Shown piece by piece: positions 10,701 to 21,798 of a DNA stretch of 64,000 nt. Position numbers and translations under genes: made by a program. The notes beneath the pieces are model-generated. The model ran no database searches, was not told the DNA's origin, and saw only the letters and a program-made list of their open reading frames with translations. How positions within the stretch are numbered: the stretch's first letter is position 1; every line of letters begins with the position of its first letter. Source of the DNA: Nocardia amamiensis (GTDB lineage: Bacteria; Actinomycetota; Actinomycetes; Mycobacteriales; Mycobacteriaceae); NCBI RefSeq assembly GCF_015477605.1, contig NZ_JADLQX010000005.1, positions 277,958 to 341,957 on the forward strand, written 5' to 3'.

Positions 10701-13700
10701 GGTGCGGTACAGGCGCTCGCCGGGCGCGCCGTACGGATCGGCGACGAACCGCGCGGCGGTGAGTCCCGCACGCGCGTGGTAACCGCGGGCGAGCTGGATG
10801 CCGCCCAGATACAGTTCGCCCGCCACGCCTTCCGGCACCGGACGGAGCCTGCTGTCGAGCACCAGCGACCGCATACCGCGGATCGGACCGCCGATGGTGA
10901 CCGGGTCGCCGGGCCGCAGCGGGTCGCTGATATTGGTCATGATGGTGGTCTCGGTGGGCCCGTAGCCGTTATGGAAAGCGCGCTCCGCTGCCCCGGTCCA
11001 CTTGGCCGCCAGGTCGGCGGGCACCGCTTCGCCGCCCGCCACGATCACCCGCATGCCCGCCAGCGCGTCCGGGTCGAGCGAGGTGAGCACGGACGGGGTG
11101 AGGAAGGCGTGTGTTACGCCCTCGCCGCGAATCAACCCGGCAAGCTCCTCGCCGCCGAACGTCAGCGGCGGCGCCACCACGAGCGCGCCCGCGGAACCGA
11201 GCGCGAGCAGCAGTTCCAGCATCGACGCGTCGAACGACGGGGACGCGAACGCCAGTGCGCGCGTGGTCCGGTCGAGCCGATAGCGCTGCACCTGCTCGGC
11301 GCTGAAGTTGGCCAGGCCCGCGTGGGTGACGACGACGCCCTTGGGCAGACCGGTGGAGCCGGAGGTGTAGATGACGTACGCGGCGTTCTCGGCGCGCAGC
11401 GGCCCGCGCAGCTCAGCGGGCCGCAGCGGCTGGTCCGGCCGCACCGCGACGTCGAAGGTGAAGTCGTGATCGTCCAGCGCGACCCAGGCGCCGCGGGCCA
11501 AGGCGGGCAGGTTGGCCAGCTCGGCGGTCAGCGTCACGCCCAGCGCGACACCGGAATCCGCGACCATGTGCGCGATGCGGTCGGCAGGATAGGTCGGATC
11601 GATCGGGACGAACGCGGCGCCGGTCTTCGCGACCGCCCACAGCGCGAGCATGTATTCGCCCGAACGCCGGATCGCGATGGCTACCGCCACGTCCGGTCCC
11701 GCGCCGCGGTCGATCAGCGCGCGCGCCAATTGCGCGGAGGCGGCGTCGACTTCGGCGTAGCTGAAGCTGCGGCCCCCCGCGACCACGGCGACGCCGGTCG
11801 GGTTCGCGGCGACAGCGGCGGCCATCAGGTCCGGCAGGGTGCTCGGCGGCACCGCGGGCCCGCCGGTGCGCGTGATCAGGTCGACGCGCTCGGAGTCGTC
11901 CAGGATCTCCAGATCGCCGACGGCGGTGCCCGGGTGCCGCGCGACGGCGGCGAGCACGCGGCGGAACCGGCGGCCGAACTCGACGACCGTTCGCTCATCG
12001 AAGAGATCACGGGCGTAGGTGAATTCGGCGGCGAGACCGGCCTCGGCGCCCGCCTCGGTGCGCTGCTCGCGCACGGTGAGCAGCAGGTCGAACTTGGCGG
12101 TGTCGGCGACCGGGTCGAGCGCGGTGAAGCTGAGGCCGGGCAATTCGAAACTGGTGACCGCGAGGTTCTCGAACGACAGCGCCACCTGGAACAGCGGATG
12201 GCGGCCCGCCGAGCGCTCCGGGTCCAGCGCCTCGACCAACCGCTCGAACGGGATGTCAGCGTTGGCGAAGGCGCGCAGATCGGTTTCCCGGTTGGCGGCC
12301 AGCAACTCGGTGAAGTCCAGGCCGGGCGCGACCCGGGTGCGCAGCACCAGGGTGTTGACGAACATGCCGATCAGATCATCGAGTTCGGCTTCGCCGCGGC
12401 CCGCGACGGGGGTGCCGATGACGATGTCGTCGGTGCACGACAAGCGAGACAAGAAGATGGCGAACGCGGTGTGCACGACCATGAACAGCGTGGCGTTGTG
12501 CTGTCTGGCCAGCTCCACCAGTGCGGCGTGCACGTCCGCGTCGACGACGAAATCGGTCTTGCCGCCCGCGAAAGACTGGGCGGGCGGACGGGGGCGGTCC
12601 GCAGGCAGGTTCAGCTCGTCGGGCAGGTCGGCGAGTTCCGTTGTCCAATAGGACAATTGCGCACCGGCGAGCGAGTCGGGGTCCTCGTCGGTGCCGAGCA
12701 CCTCGCGCTGCCACAGAGCGTAGTCGGCGTACTGGATCGGCAGCGGCGCCCAGGACGGCGCCTCGCCCCCGCCGCGCGCCGCGTAGGCCACCATCAGGTC
12801 CCTGGTCAGCGGGCCCATCGACCAGCCGTCCGCGCTGATGTGATGCGCGACGAACACCAGCACATACTCGGTGCCCGCGAGCTGGAACAGCTTGGCGCGG
12901 AAGGGCACCTCGCTGGTCACGTCGAAACCGGCCGCGACGATCCGTTGCACTTCGTTGGCGACGTGCTCGTCGCCGATCTGCGCCGGAGCCAGATCCACCG
13001 GCACGTCGTACGGCGCGAGCACCTGCTGCACCGGGCCGTCCGGCGTCTGCGGGTAGATCGTGCGCAGGATCTCGTGGCGCGCGACGATATCCGCCACCGC
13101 CTGCTGCAACGCGACGACGTCGAGGTCACCGGACAGGCGGATCGCGGCCGGGATGTTGTAGACCGAGGCCGAGGTGTCGAACTGGTTGAGGAACCACATG
13201 CGCTGCTGCGCGAACGACAGCGGGATGCGATCGGGACGTTGCCCGGCGACCAGCGGGGTGCGTTTGCGCTCCCCCGCGTCCCGTTCGACCTTGACCGCCA
13301 ATCCGGCGACAGTGGACGCCTCGAACAGGACCCGCACCGGCACCCGGGCGTCCAGCGCCGCGCCGATCCGGGCGGCGACCTGCGTCGCGAGCAACGAGTT
13401 ACCGCCGAGCGCGAAGAAATCGTCGTCCGCGCCGACCCGTTCGACGCCCAGCACTTCGGCGTAGACCGCGGCGACGATCTCCTCGATCGGCGTCGACGGC
13501 GCACGGAAAGCCTGAACCTCGAACTCCGGCTCCGGCAACGCCTTACGATCCAGCTTGCCGTTGACGTTCAACGGCAACGCATCCAGCACCACGAACGCCG
13601 ACGGCACCATGTACGACGGCAAACCAGCCGACAGCGCGGACTTGACCGCGGCCATGTCTACGTCGCCGTCGGCCGAGACCAGATACGCCACCAGGCGATC

Positions 13701-16700
13701 ACCGGTCTTGGGATCGGACTTCGCGACTACCGCTGCCTGCGCGATCACCGGCAAGGCCAACAGCGCGGCCTCGATCTCACCCAGCTCGATCCGGAATCCA
13801 CGAATCTTCACCTGGAAGTCCGAACGACCCCGATACTCCAGCTCACCATCGGCATTCCAAGCCACCAGGTCACCGGTGCGATACATCCGCGCACCCGGCT
13901 CGAACGGATTCGCCACAAAACGATCCGCCGTCAAATCCGCACGACCGAAGTAACCACGCGCCAACTGCGCACCAGCCAAATACAACTCACCCGAAACACC
14001 CACCGGAACCGGACGCAAACGCCCATCCAGCACATAAACCCGGCTGTTCCACTCCGGCACACCGATCGGCACCAACGTCTCATCGGCAAGCGTGACCCGG
14101 TGGCTGGTGATCGACACCGCCGCCTCGGTCGGGCCGTACAAATTGAACAGCTCCGTGCCGGGGTGCTCGCGCAGGAAACGCTGCGCTACCGCGCCCGGCA
14201 GAGCTTCACCGATCGCCAGCACCCGTCGCGGCGACCAGCCGGCCGAAGCGTCACCCACGGCCGCCCGGTGCACCAGCAGCGCATCGAGCATCGACGGCAC
14301 CACATGCAACGTCGTGACGGATTCCCGCGCCATCAGCTCGTTGAGGTACGCCGGGTCCCGATGACCATCCGGCGCCGCGATGACCAGCCGCCCACCGCAC
14401 ACGGCGGCCGACCAGAACTCCCACACCGACAAGTCGAACGTCGCCGCCGTCTTGAGCAGCACCGCGTCGTCGGGTGCCAGCCCGAATGCGCTGGATTTCC
14501 ACAGCATTTGGTTGACGGCGGCGGCGTGCGGCACGGCGACACCCTTCGGGCGGCCGGTCGAACCCGACGTGAAGATGACGTACGCCGTGTTCTCCGGCCG
14601 CAGCGGAGCGACCCGCTCGCTGTCGGTGATCGGCCCGCTCGCCACTTCCCTCAGCTCGAGCTCTTCCAGCCGCACCACGGGGGCGACAGCGGTTTCGAAC
14701 TCGGCATCGGTCAGCACGCACACAGGCTGAGCAGTCGCCAGGACGTACTCGTTCCGGTCCGCGGCTCGGCCGGGGTCGACCGGCACGTACGCGCCACCGG
14801 CCTCCGACACCGCGTACATCGCCACGACCAGGTCTATCGATCGATGGAATGCCAGCGCCACCCGGGATTCGGGGCCGACGCCCACCGAGATCAAGTAGCG
14901 GGCGAGGCGGTTCACCCGCGCCCCCAGCTCGGCGTAGCTCAGCTGCGTGCGTCCGCCCCCGGGCCGGTCCGCGACGAGTGCGACCGCTCCGGGCGCCGCC
15001 GCGATCGATCGCCGCAGCAGCAATCCCAGCGTCGCGGCAGGTTCCACCGGGTGTGTCGTGTCGTTCCATCCAGCGAGGTCGGTGCGCTCGGTGTCGGCGA
15101 GGATGTCGATATCCCCGACCGGCACCGTCGCGTCGGCGACCACGGCGGACAGAACTCGCGATAGTCGGTCGGCGAATCCCTGCACCGTTCTCGCGTCGAA
15201 AAGGTCTGTCGCATAGGTGAGGAATCCACCGATACCGGCGGGCGCACCCGACTCGTCATACGCATCGCCGACGATCAAATGCAGATCGAACTGCGACACA
15301 GCCAAATCGGCATCGACGCCGGCCACCGTCAAACCGGGCAGCTCCAACGCGGTACGCGCGACATTCTGGAACGACAGTCCCACCTGGAACAACGGATGAC
15401 GCGCCGTGGACCGCGGCGGATCGAGCACCTCCACCAACCGCTCGAACGGCACGTCGGCGTGGGCGAACGCCTCGAGATCGATATCCCGCTGCCGCGCGAG
15501 AATGTCCGCGAACGAGTCGCCGCCGTCGACCCGGGAGCGGAACACCACCGTGTTGACGAACATGCCGATCAAATCATCGAGCTCACGCTCACCACGCCCG
15601 GCGACCGGTGTGCCGACCGCGATGTCGTCCGAGCCGGACAGCCGGGCCAGCAACACCGCGAATGCCGTGTGCACCACCATGAACAACGTGGCGCCGTGCG
15701 CACGGGCGAGTTCGACCAGTCCGGCGTGTGTCGCCGCGTCGATCCCGACGTCCACCCGCGCGCCTGCCAGCGACGCAACGGCCGGACGGGGGCGATCGGC
15801 GGGCAACTCCAGCAAGTCGGGCAGATCGGCCAACTGGGCCCGCCAGAATCCGATCTGCTGGGCGGCGATCGACTCCGGATCCGATTCCTCGCCCAACACC
15901 GCACGCTGCCACAACGCATAGTCCGCGTACTGCACCCGCAGCGGCGACCACCCCGGCGCCTCACCCGAGGTTCGCGCCGCATAAGCGGTCATCACATCCC
16001 GCACCAGCGGACCCATCGACGACGCGTCGGCGGCAATGTGATGCACGACCACAGCCAGCACGTATTCGTTCGGCGTATCGGTGATTTCCAGCAGCCGCAC
16101 ACGCACCGGCACTTCGGCCGTCACATCGAAGGGTGTGGCTGCGAGCGCATAGACCTCGCGCGCGACCCCGGTGGCCGCCACCGGGTGCGCGGCGACGTCC
16201 AGCGTCACCTGTCCGGCGGCGAGCACCACCTGGACCGGACCATCCGTGGTCTCCGGGTACACGGTCCGCAGCACTTCGTGCCGCGCGACCACGTCATGCA
16301 GCGCCGCGCCCAGCGCCCGCACGTCCAGCTCACCGGTCAACCGCAACGCGAACGGCAAGTTGTATGCGGCCGAACCGATCCGGTCCCCGGCGTCCGCGGA
16401 CTGATCGAAGCGATTCAGGAACCACATCCGCCGCTGCGCCAACGACAACGGCAACCGCTCCGGCCGCGCGATACTGCCGAGCTCGACACCGCGCTCGCCA
16501 TGTGTCCGCGACTCGATCGCCGCCGCCAGCGCCGCGACCGTCGGCGTCTCGAACAACGCTCGCACCGGCACCCTGGCACCCACCGCCGCACCCAACCGGG
16601 CCACTACCCGGGTGGCGACCAGCGAATTGCCACCGAGCGCGAAGAAATCGTCATCGGCGCCCACTCGACCCAACCCCAGCACCTCGCCGAACACACCCGC

Positions 16701-19700
16701 CACGATCTCCTCGACGGGCGTGACGGGCGCACGGAATTCGCGTGCGGTGAAAGCGGGTTCGGGCAACGCCTTGCGGTCCAGCTTGCCGCTGGGGTTCAGC
16801 GGGAACTCCGCCAGCGCCACGATCGCGGCCGGAACCATATAGGTGGGCAGTATGTCACCGATCGCCGCGAGCAATCCGGCCTGTTCGATCGATTCGCCGG
16901 GCGAAGGGACCACGTAGGCCACCAACTGGTCACCCAGCGACGAAGGCGCGACCACCGCTACCGCCTGGCTCACCGACGGCTGCGCCAGCAACGCCGTCTC
17001 GATCTCGCCCAGCTCGATCCGCTGACCACGGAACTTGACCTGGAAATCGGTCCGGCCGAGGTAGTCCAGGCGCGGCGGCAGCTCCTCGGTCGCGGCGCGC
17101 CAGACCACCAGATCGCCAGTCCGGTACATCCGCTCGCCGAAGGCGAACGGGTTGGCCACGAACCGGTCCGCGGTGAGGTCGGGACGACGCACATAACCGC
17201 GGGCCAATTGATCACCGGCGAGGTAGAGCTCGCCCGGAACACCCGCTGGCACCGGTTGCAGGCGTGAATCCAGCACGTATACCTGAGTGTTCCACTGCGG
17301 CACACCGATCGGAACGGACCGCTTGTCGCCGGCCATGGCGGGCCAGTAGGTGACCGACACCGCCGCCTCGGTCGGGCCGTAGAGATTGTGCACCGCCGCG
17401 TCCGACATCGCCCGCACAGCGGCAACGGTTTCCGGCGGCAGCGCCTCGCCGATCGCGAAGATGTCCCGCAAGCTGGGGCAGGAACCGGGCGCGGTGTGCG
17501 CGGCGAACACCGTCAGCATGGAGGGCACGAAATCGGTGACCGTCACGCCCTGTGCGGCAATGGTTTCCGCGACGTACACCGGATCGCGATGCCCATCGTG
17601 CGTCGCCAGGACGAGCTTCGCCCCCACGCGCAACGGCATGAAGTAGCCCCACAACGACACGTCGAACGTGGTTGCCGTCTTCTGCAGGTACACATCATCG
17701 GGATCGAGCGGATAGGCCGCCAGCATCCAGCTGATCTGATTCTGGATCGCGTGGTGGGAAATCGCGACGCCCTTGGGGCGGCCGGTCGAGCCCGACGTGA
17801 AGATCACGTATGCCGGATGGTGCGGCAACAGCGGACGCACCAATTCCTCGTCGCGCACCGGCGAATCGTCGAATCGATCCGGATTCACGGCGTCCAAGAG
17901 CAATACCGCGGTGCCTTCGGGGACGTCGACCGCGTCGGCGGAGGTGGTGAGCACGCAGACGGGCTGCGCCGTCTCGAGAATGTGCGCGATGCGTTCGGCT
18001 GGATGGTCCGGATCCAGCGGCACGTACGCCCCGCCCGCCGTCACGATCGCGTACATCCCGACTACGAGATCCAGCGACCGGCGAACCGCCAAACCCACCA
18101 GCGACTCCGCACCGACGCCCTGCGAAATCAGCAATCTGGCCAGACGGTTCACCCGCGCGTCGAACTCCCGATAGGTGAGCTCGGCGCCCTCGCAGACGAC
18201 CGCGACCTCGCCCGCATACGCGTCCACGATGCGCCGATAGCCGTCCAGCAAAAGTTCTTCCGGCACCGGATACCGGGTGTTGTTCCACTCGCGCAGCATC
18301 CGCTCGCGCTCGGCGGGAGCCAGCAGATCGATAGCGCCGATCGGCTGATCCGGTTCCGCGGCGACGGCGGCGAGCAACCACTCCAGCCGCCAGGCGAACT
18401 CGGCGATCGTCGCCTCGTCGAACAGGTCGGTGGCGTAGGTGAACATCGCTGTGAACCCCGTAGCGCCGCCCGCACCGCTCGGCACCACCGTCAATTGCAG
18501 ATCGAATTTCGCGACCGCACCGCCGAATTCCACCGAGCGCGCCGACAACCCGGGTAGATCGATCTCCGGCTTGGTCATGTTCTGGAAGAACAGCGCCACC
18601 TGGAACAGCGGGTGGTGCGCCTGCGACCGCACCGGGTCCAGCACCTCGACCAGCCGCTCGAACGGCAGCTCGGCATGCGAGAACGCCGCCAGATCAGATG
18701 CTTTCGCTTGCTCGAGCAGCGTGCGGAAGGACGCGCCCAGGTCGATCCGGGTGCGCAGCACCAGCGTGTTGACGAACATGCCGATCAGTCCGTCGAGTTC
18801 CCGCTCGCCACGACCGGCGACGGGCGTGCCGATGGTGATGTCGTCGGTGCCGGTGAGCCGGGCGAGCAGCACCGCGAACGCGCTGTGCAGCACCATGAAC
18901 TCCGAGGCGCCCGCGCTGTGTGCCAGTTCGGCGAGTCCGTGGTGCACCGAAGCGTCCACCGCGAAGGTGTACTCCGCGCCCTGCCCGGACGCGACGGGCG
19001 GGCGCGGACGGTCCGAGGGTAGGTCGATCCGGTCCGGAATGCCCGCCAGGGCGCGACGCCAGTACGCGATCTGCGCGGCCGCGACCGAATCCGGGTCGTT
19101 CTCGTCGCCGAGCACGGCGCGCTGCCAGAGCGTGTAGTCCGCGTACTGCACCGGCAGCGGAGCCCACGCCGGCTTCGCCCTGTTGCGCCGGGAAAGGAAC
19201 GCGCTGAGCAGATCCCGCAGGAACGGCGCGACCGAGGCGCCGTCGGCGGCGATGTGGTGCACCACCACGACGATCACGTGGTCGTCCGGCGCGAGTTCGG
19301 CCAGCGCGATGCGCAGCGGCACCTCGGCGGCGACATCGAAACCGGTCAGCGCCAGTCCGCGCAGCCAGTCGGGCAATTCGTGCTCGGCGAGCGGTTTCGG
19401 CGCGAGGTCGGGGACGGCGCGAGCCGCGGGCACGACCACCTGATAGCCGGTGCCGTCCACCGCCGGATACATCGTCCGCAACGTCTCATGACGCTCGATC
19501 ACATCCGCGACCGCCGCCTGCAACGCCGCCACGTCCAACACACCGGACAACCGCACCGCGAACGGAATATTGTTCGCCGCCGAATCAGTGTCGAACTGAT
19601 TCAAGAACCACATCCGCTGCTGCGCGGGCGACAACGGCACTCGCTCCGGGCGCTCCACCGCCACCAGCGCACGCCGGTCCCCGGCACCCTTCATCGGCTC

Positions 19701-21509
19701 CAGCCGCGCGGCGAGCCCGGCGACGGTGGGAGTCTCGAAGACCAGCCGGGCGGGTACCCGCGCCGCGATGGCGGCCCCGATCCGGGCCGCGACCTGCGTC
19801 GCGATCAGCGAATTGCCGCCGAGTTCGAAGAAGTCGTCGTCCGCGCCGACCGGTGCACCCGGGCCGAGCAGTTCGCCGAACACCTCGGCCACCAGCTCTT
19901 CCAGCGGGCCGACCGGCGCGCGGTACACCTTGGTCTGCAGACGCGGCACCGGCAGCGCCGCGCGGTCCAGCTTGCCCACCGGCGTCAGCGGGATCTTCTC
20001 CAGCACCATGACCACCGTCGGCACCATGTGCGCGGGCAGGCTCCGCTCGGCGAAGGCGGCCAGTTCGGCCGCGTCGGCGACCATCCCGGGCGCGGCGTGC
20101 ACGTAGGAGACGAGGATCGTGGCGCCGCTGTCCAGGTCGTGCCCGACGGTGACGGCGAAGTCGACGCTCTCGTGCGCGGCCAGCACCGCGTCGATCTCAC
20201 CCAGCTCGATGCGAAAACCGCGGATCTTGACCTGGAAGTCATTGCGACCCAGATACTCCAACTCGCCGTTCGGCGTCCAGCGCACCAGGTCGCCGGTGCG
20301 ATAGAGCCGCGAACCGTTCGGGTCGAACGGGTTGGCCACGAAGCGGGACGCGGTCAGCCCGGGTCGTTCGTGGTAGCCGCGGGCCAGCTGGGCGCCGGTG
20401 ATGTACAGCTCGCCGACCACGCCGCTCGGGACGGGGGCCAGGCGTTCGTCCAGCACGTATTCGGTGACGGCCCGGATCGGCGCACCGATGGTCACCGGCT
20501 CTCCCGGTACCAGCGGCGCGCTGATATTGGTCATGATCGTGGTCTCGGTCGGCCCGTACCCGTTGCAGAACTCGCGGGTCCGCCCACCGGAGACCGGCAG
20601 CACCCAGCGCCGTACCAGTTCGGCCGGGCACGCCTCGCCACCGGCGACCACCACGCGCAACTCGTCGAGCCCGGCCGGGTCCACCGAGGCGAGCGCGGCG
20701 GGCGTGACGAAGGCGTGCGTGACCGCCTCCCTGCGCACCAGGCACGCGAGCTCCTCGCCGCCGAACACGGTGGGGGAAGCGACCACCATCGTGGCCGCGC
20801 CCCCCAGCGCGAGCAGCAGTTCCAGCACTGACGCGTCGAACGAGGGCGACGCGAAATGCAATGTCCGCGACGCGCTGGTCACCCGGTATCGGTCCCGCTG
20901 CTCCGCGCAGAAACTCGCCAGCCCCGCCTGGGTGACGACCACGCCCTTCGGCTTGCCGGTGGACCCGGAGGTGTAGATGACGTAGGCGGGATGTTCCGCC
21001 CGGAGCGGGCGCACCCGGTCGGTGTAGGTCACCGGGTCGGCCGGAAACTCCTCCAGCCGCCGCGCGCACTCGGCGGTGTCGATGGACAGCCACTCGACCT
21101 GGTCCGGTAGGTCGGCGCGGACCTCGTCGACGGCCAGCCCGAAGACCGCGCCCGAGTCGACGATCATGTGCTCCACGCGATCGGCCGGGTAGTTCGGATC
21201 GACCGGGACGAATCCCGCGCCCGTCTTCGCGACCGCCCAGACCGCGACCACGGAGTCGGTCGACCGCGGTATCCCGATCGCGACCAGGTCCTCGGGGCCG
21301 ACGCCGCGATCGATCAGCAGCCGGGCCAGGCGGGTGGACCGCTCGTCCAGCTCGGCGTAGCTCAGCGTGGCCAGCGTCGCCGCGGCGTCGGCGTAGATCA
21401 CGGCGGTGCCGCTCGGGTTGGCCTCCACCGCGGTGGCCATGAGCTGCGGCAGCGTGGTGACGCGGGGGCGGCGGGTCCGGGTCGGGCGCACACGGGCCGG
21501 GCGGGTCAT
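4770..21509 (-). CDS. NrpsC: complete five-module NRPS with inactive-looking epimerisation domain and thioesterase
   Basis: A 5579-residue peptide synthetase. Domain order with rough residues: A1 18-520, T1 (Ser566), C2 620-1060, A2 1085-1580, T2 (Ser1629), C3 1690-2140, A3 2165-2660, T3 (Ser2705), C4 2760-3200, A4 3225-3720, T4 (LGGDSI, Ser3767), E 3810-4240, C5 4260-4700, A5 4715-5205, T5 (Ser5254), TE 5325-5565. It starts with A-T and no C domain, so it can initiate alone, and ends in a TE with GWSLGG (Ser5398) for release. My aligned ten-residue codes are DALFVAGIMK, DVWDFILVSK, DLWHLILVSK, DALFIAGIMK and DIWHFAWVVK; none matches a code I trust. C5 starts like D-accepting condensation domains ([11 protein letters not shown]). 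The start at 21509 has GGGAG eight bases upstream. Confidence 0.95.
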   Translation of the reverse strand: MTRPARVRPTRTRRPRVTTLPQLMATAVEANPSGTAVIYADAAATLATLSYAELDERSTRLARLLIDRGVGPEDLVAIGIPRSTDSVVAVWAVAKTGAGFVPVDPNYPADRVEHMIVDSGAVFGLAVDEVRADLPDQVEWLSIDTAECARRLEEFPADPVTYTDRVRPLRAEHPAYVIYTSGSTGKPKGVVVTQAGLASFCAEQRDRYRVTSASRTLHFASPSFDASVLELLLALGGAATMVVASPTVFGGEELACLVRREAVTHAFVTPAALASVDPAGLDELRVVVAGGEACPAELVRRWVLPVSGGRTREFCNGYGPTETTIMTNISAPLVPGEPVTIGAPIRAVTEYVLDERLAPVPSGVVGELYITGAQLARGYHERPGLTASRFVANPFDPNGSRLYRTGDLVRWTPNGELEYLGRNDFQVKIRGFRIELGEIDAVLAAHESVDFAVTVGHDLDSGATILVSYVHAAPGMVADAAELAAFAERSLPAHMVPTVVMVLEKIPLTPVGKLDRAALPVPRLQTKVYRAPVGPLEELVAEVFGELLGPGAPVGADDDFFELGGNSLIATQVAARIGAAIAARVPARLVFETPTVAGLAARLEPMKGAGDRRALVAVERPERVPLSPAQQRMWFLNQFDTDSAANNIPFAVRLSGVLDVAALQAAVADVIERHETLRTMYPAVDGTGYQVVVPAARAVPDLAPKPLAEHELPDWLRGLALTGFDVAAEVPLRIALAELAPDDHVIVVVVHHIAADGASVAPFLRDLLSAFLSRRNRAKPAWAPLPVQYADYTLWQRAVLGDENDPDSVAAAQIAYWRRALAGIPDRIDLPSDRPRPPVASGQGAEYTFAVDASVHHGLAELAHSAGASEFMVLHSAFAVLLARLTGTDDITIGTPVAGRGERELDGLIGMFVNTLVLRTRIDLGASFRTLLEQAKASDLAAFSHAELPFERLVEVLDPVRSQAHHPLFQVALFFQNMTKPEIDLPGLSARSVEFGGAVAKFDLQLTVVPSGAGGATGFTAMFTYATDLFDEATIAEFAWRLEWLLAAVAAEPDQPIGAIDLLAPAERERMLREWNNTRYPVPEELLLDGYRRIVDAYAGEVAVVCEGAELTYREFDARVNRLARLLISQGVGAESLVGLAVRRSLDLVVGMYAIVTAGGAYVPLDPDHPAERIAHILETAQPVCVLTTSADAVDVPEGTAVLLLDAVNPDRFDDSPVRDEELVRPLLPHHPAYVIFTSGSTGRPKGVAISHHAIQNQISWMLAAYPLDPDDVYLQKTATTFDVSLWGYFMPLRVGAKLVLATHDGHRDPVYVAETIAAQGVTVTDFVPSMLTVFAAHTAPGSCPSLRDIFAIGEALPPETVAAVRAMSDAAVHNLYGPTEAAVSVTYWPAMAGDKRSVPIGVPQWNTQVYVLDSRLQPVPAGVPGELYLAGDQLARGYVRRPDLTADRFVANPFAFGERMYRTGDLVVWRAATEELPPRLDYLGRTDFQVKFRGQRIELGEIETALLAQPSVSQAVAVVAPSSLGDQLVAYVVPSPGESIEQAGLLAAIGDILPTYMVPAAIVALAEFPLNPSGKLDRKALPEPAFTAREFRAPVTPVEEIVAGVFGEVLGLGRVGADDDFFALGGNSLVATRVVARLGAAVGARVPVRALFETPTVAALAAAIESRTHGERGVELGSIARPERLPLSLAQRRMWFLNRFDQSADAGDRIGSAAYNLPFALRLTGELDVRALGAALHDVVARHEVLRTVYPETTDGPVQVVLAAGQVTLDVAAHPVAATGVAREVYALAATPFDVTAEVPVRVRLLEITDTPNEYVLAVVVHHIAADASSMGPLVRDVMTAYAARTSGEAPGWSPLRVQYADYALWQRAVLGEESDPESIAAQQIGFWRAQLADLPDLLELPADRPRPAVASLAGARVDVGIDAATHAGLVELARAHGATLFMVVHTAFAVLLARLSGSDDIAVGTPVAGRGERELDDLIGMFVNTVVFRSRVDGGDSFADILARQRDIDLEAFAHADVPFERLVEVLDPPRSTARHPLFQVGLSFQNVARTALELPGLTVAGVDADLAVSQFDLHLIVGDAYDESGAPAGIGGFLTYATDLFDARTVQGFADRLSRVLSAVVADATVPVGDIDILADTERTDLAGWNDTTHPVEPAATLGLLLRRSIAAAPGAVALVADRPGGGRTQLSYAELGARVNRLARYLISVGVGPESRVALAFHRSIDLVVAMYAVSEAGGAYVPVDPGRAADRNEYVLATAQPVCVLTDAEFETAVAPVVRLEELELREVASGPITDSERVAPLRPENTAYVIFTSGSTGRPKGVAVPHAAAVNQMLWKSSAFGLAPDDAVLLKTAATFDLSVWEFWSAAVCGGRLVIAAPDGHRDPAYLNELMARESVTTLHVVPSMLDALLVHRAAVGDASAGWSPRRVLAIGEALPGAVAQRFLREHPGTELFNLYGPTEAAVSITSHRVTLADETLVPIGVPEWNSRVYVLDGRLRPVPVGVSGELYLAGAQLARGYFGRADLTADRFVANPFEPGARMYRTGDLVAWNADGELEYRGRSDFQVKIRGFRIELGEIEAALLALPVIAQAAVVAKSDPKTGDRLVAYLVSADGDVDMAAVKSALSAGLPSYMVPSAFVVLDALPLNVNGKLDRKALPEPEFEVQAFRAPSTPIEEIVAAVYAEVLGVERVGADDDFFALGGNSLLATQVAARIGAALDARVPVRVLFEASTVAGLAVKVERDAGERKRTPLVAGQRPDRIPLSFAQQRMWFLNQFDTSASVYNIPAAIRLSGDLDVVALQQAVADIVARHEILRTIYPQTPDGPVQQVLAPYDVPVDLAPAQIGDEHVANEVQRIVAAGFDVTSEVPFRAKLFQLAGTEYVLVFVAHHISADGWSMGPLTRDLMVAYAARGGGEAPSWAPLPIQYADYALWQREVLGTDEDPDSLAGAQLSYWTTELADLPDELNLPADRPRPPAQSFAGGKTDFVVDADVHAALVELARQHNATLFMVVHTAFAIFLSRLSCTDDIVIGTPVAGRGEAELDDLIGMFVNTLVLRTRVAPGLDFTELLAANRETDLRAFANADIPFERLVEALDPERSAGRHPLFQVALSFENLAVTSFELPGLSFTALDPVADTAKFDLLLTVREQRTEAGAEAGLAAEFTYARDLFDERTVVEFGRRFRRVLAAVARHPGTAVGDLEILDDSERVDLITRTGGPAVPPSTLPDLMAAAVAANPTGVAVVAGGRSFSYAEVDAASAQLARALIDRGAGPDVAVAIAIRRSGEYMLALWAVAKTGAAFVPIDPTYPADRIAHMVADSGVALGVTLTAELANLPALARGAWVALDDHDFTFDVAVRPDQPLRPAELRGPLRAENAAYVIYTSGSTGLPKGVVVTHAGLANFSAEQVQRYRLDRTTRALAFASPSFDASMLELLLALGSAGALVVAPPLTFGGEELAGLIRGEGVTHAFLTPSVLTSLDPDALAGMRVIVAGGEAVPADLAAKWTGAAERAFHNGYGPTETTIMTNISDPLRPGDPVTIGGPIRGMRSLVLDSRLRPVPEGVAGELYLGGIQLARGYHARAGLTAARFVADPYGAPGERLYRTGDLVRWRRGEGVPVVEYMGRNDFQVKVRGFRIELGEIDAALAAQPEVDFAVTLGRESNSGATILVSYVLPAKGATVDPAALTDRIGRTLPEYMVPAAIMVLDAIPLTPVGKLDRKALPQPALETRAYRAPLTPAEVVIAEVIGEVVGVERVGLDDDFFALGGDSIVSIQVVSRARARGVTFTPRDVFECRTVAALARAAAVEGGPGDEAGDLPLTAEAARMLDEGIEVRAIALDVPETCSAETVRGAVAALLDQHPMLWVRVEYADGVPMLRIPPVAERTGEAFRRLDPRHGETSLPIDDVVQAAAAALDPEQGRNIHFVLTGGPEARSTLIVVAGSLVVDDVSWRVIVDQLTGSWNRARHAAPAAPESGLGMVIRALSARAHDPATVAEMDWWRRALGTIPEGAGADGRDLSARSRVSLTITAEGAEAVAAAAEAYHTGVADILLTALALALRTSAGETVTRAIGSVVRLPADGRAATHADAESMVGGFVTEYPLPLRLTRIDIEDALIGGPAAGTAIAQIKELRRSVPARGVGYGLLRYLNADTAAELRGLGRGRFALRYRDLRPARVHTDLPSDDLLLVLTVDATDDGLLARFDFAAAAFRGEDAKVFAEHWIRALGGLAEHGLRPDAGGFTPSDFPLVRLKQPDIDRFTRAYPDLSDAWPVTPLQSGMLFHALLAESSVDVYTTQFVLELSGAVDARRMHAAAQAVLDRHDNLRVAFADDSEGNPVQIVQGSLEVPWRLIDLRQLEPAAATAELERIKAADLADHFDMRTAPLLRFALIRSAAGAYHLLVTSHHILIDGWSMPLLMKDLLTLYALGGNSRHLPTVPSYRDYLAWLVAQDAEAARAAWRTALAGITEPTPLAPVDPGREISAGVGEVGFELSQADTTALTRLASGLGVTVNTVVQAAWGLLIGRSVDRDDVVFGATVSGRPPQLDGVEAMVGLFLNAIPVRVRLGATLTLGGLLRQLQAEQAALLDHHYLGLSDIQDAIGVEGLFDSLVVFESFPVDREGLDRASDIDGMSVSGVGAVNGTHYPLTVMVVLDSQLRVSVKYLRDLFDEPAALTLAQRLSALIGRFVTTPQARVGEIDVLLDDERAELAARNATDVPQLLDDATLLSLFDAQVARTPDAPAVRYGDVTLSYAELDSRARSLAVELMRWGVGPETLVAVAMRRGIDLVVAIYAVLRTGGGYLPIDPDHPAERSEYVLDSAAPICALTTTADGFDTATGIPVVAVDTLYLAPYQGPWPQEYVHPDTVAYVIHTSGSTGRPKGVMITHRQMVNQFRWAQLAYPHAGGDVVLHKTPITFDISTWELFWPLQTGAAIVIAEPDGHRDPAYLARVINENAVTTVHFVPSMLEAFLDPVANPAMEYPSLRRVFAAGEALSGETAASFAAAAPGVALINWYGPAEATVVTDHPVRDTAVVAIPIGVPVANTRVHVLDRQLRPVPPGAAGELYVGGVQLARGYLGAAALTAERFVAHTGGTRLYRTGDIVRWRGGALEYLGRSDFQVKLRGQRVELGEIETVLVAHPGVRHAAVSLVRGATGDRLVAYVVPVPGETIDEAALLLHARGALPSYMVPSAVVALHELPLNASGKLDRKALPVPPPAARPYRAPSTPLERTVLDVFGEVLDLRDGRRVGMDDDFFELGGNSLVATRAASRLRALSGAEVRVQWFFTDSTPASLAARILAALADDHDYDLDSNAALEVLLPIRTMVPHDVAAAQPLFCLHPMYGLSWCYAGLARYVPASTPIFGLQSPALTEDGYLPASLTEMARRYVAEIRAVQPHGPYRLLGWSLGGVLAHAVATQLQAAGEEIGLLTMLDSHPDIDVTDFRAAIREALAELGIGADALLPGHGDIHELSEDALAALHATIPPDMAVLTPERVRRIYRSAVRSAELIAEHRPQVFRGRLHYFSAAGHDTAAAGWQPYVDGPVDDHPVGVAHDQMTAPEALAQIGPRLSELLHPPGWETPPNLGRS
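8790..10082 (-). other. Epimerisation-type domain of NrpsC with lost catalytic motifs
   Basis: This part of NrpsC (residues about 3810-4240) has the epimerase fold markers: a GGDSI carrier just before it, [10 protein letters not shown], and the late motif [14 protein letters not shown]. The usual HHxxxDG reads GSLVVDD (residues 3939-3945), so both histidines are gone. The usual EGHGRE segment reads PADGRA (4075-4080), so the catalytic glutamate is missing too. I infer it cannot epimerise and may now be structural. The downstream C5 still looks D-accepting. Confidence 0.75.
13515..19652 (-). repeat. C-A-T-C-A block of NrpsC paralogous to 22894-29109 in NrpsB
   Basis: The segment encoding C2-A2-T2-C3-A3 of NrpsC matches the C-A-T-C-A segment of NrpsB domain for domain. 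The aligned A-domain codes are identical in both proteins (DVWDFILVSK then DLWHLILVSK), and long runs of protein sequence agree. Both lines should therefore incorporate the same residue pair at these positions. Confidence 0.8.
13761..14073 (-). repeat. Gene-conversion-like tract in A3 of NrpsC (pairs with 23122-23434)
   Basis: This 313-bp stretch covers the A6-A9 part of the third adenylation domain (residues about 2480-2583). By eye it differs from 23122-23434 in NrpsB at only two positions, although flanking DNA of the two paralogues diverges much more. On the coding strand it favours T-ending codons (GGT, CGT, TTG), unlike the GGC/CTG-rich neighbourhood. This suggests recent conversion or import. 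Confidence 0.8.
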
Positions 21510-21552
21510 GCGCGCACCGCTCCCGCAGTCTCGTCACACCGCTGCCGGACCG

Positions 21553-21583
21553 CCCGAACCATGGAGATGCCTCACCCTGTCTG
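21553..21583 (-). promoter_or_regulatory. Conserved leader element upstream of NrpsC
   Basis: This stretch begins 44 nt upstream of the NrpsC start and resembles 31985-32018, which begins 44 nt upstream of the NrpsB start. Shared plus-strand words are CCCGAA, ATG-AG, CCTCAC and TCTG. The equal distance argues that the two genes were duplicated with their 5' leaders. It may hold a promoter or regulator site, but no box is certain. Confidence 0.4.
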
Positions 21584-21751
21584 TTGTTGCCACGCACCCC
21601 CCGCCCTGATGATCATCGAACGCGCGCATGCCGATCGTTACCGAATCCGCCGCGGCACGGCCGAGCGCGACCATGAGTTGCCGGAGCGCGGGCGAGTGCT
21701 TGCGACGATTATTCCCTCCCGACGCGGGATTGGTGTCGCGAAGCCGCGAGG

Positions 21752-21779
21752 ACCGGGCCCGGCAGTGGCCCGGCCCGGT
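21752..21779 (-). terminator. GC-rich hairpin downstream of NrpsB
   Basis: ACCGGGCC at 21752-21759 pairs with GGCCCGGT at 21772-21779 around a 12-nt loop, 20 bp after the NrpsB stop codon. There is no T-tract, so it would be an actinobacterial-type hairpin terminator. It suggests NrpsC has its own promoter in the 289-bp gap. Confidence 0.4.
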
Positions 21780-21798
21780 GGCGGGGGCGCCGTCCGGG

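Noticed and set aside
10344..15164. A 1606-residue open frame on the plus strand
   Set aside because: It is antisense to NrpsC, very rich in Arg, His and Gln, and has no family motif. High-GC coding DNA produces such frames. The same applies to 5943-10067 and other long plus-strand frames over the NRPS genes.
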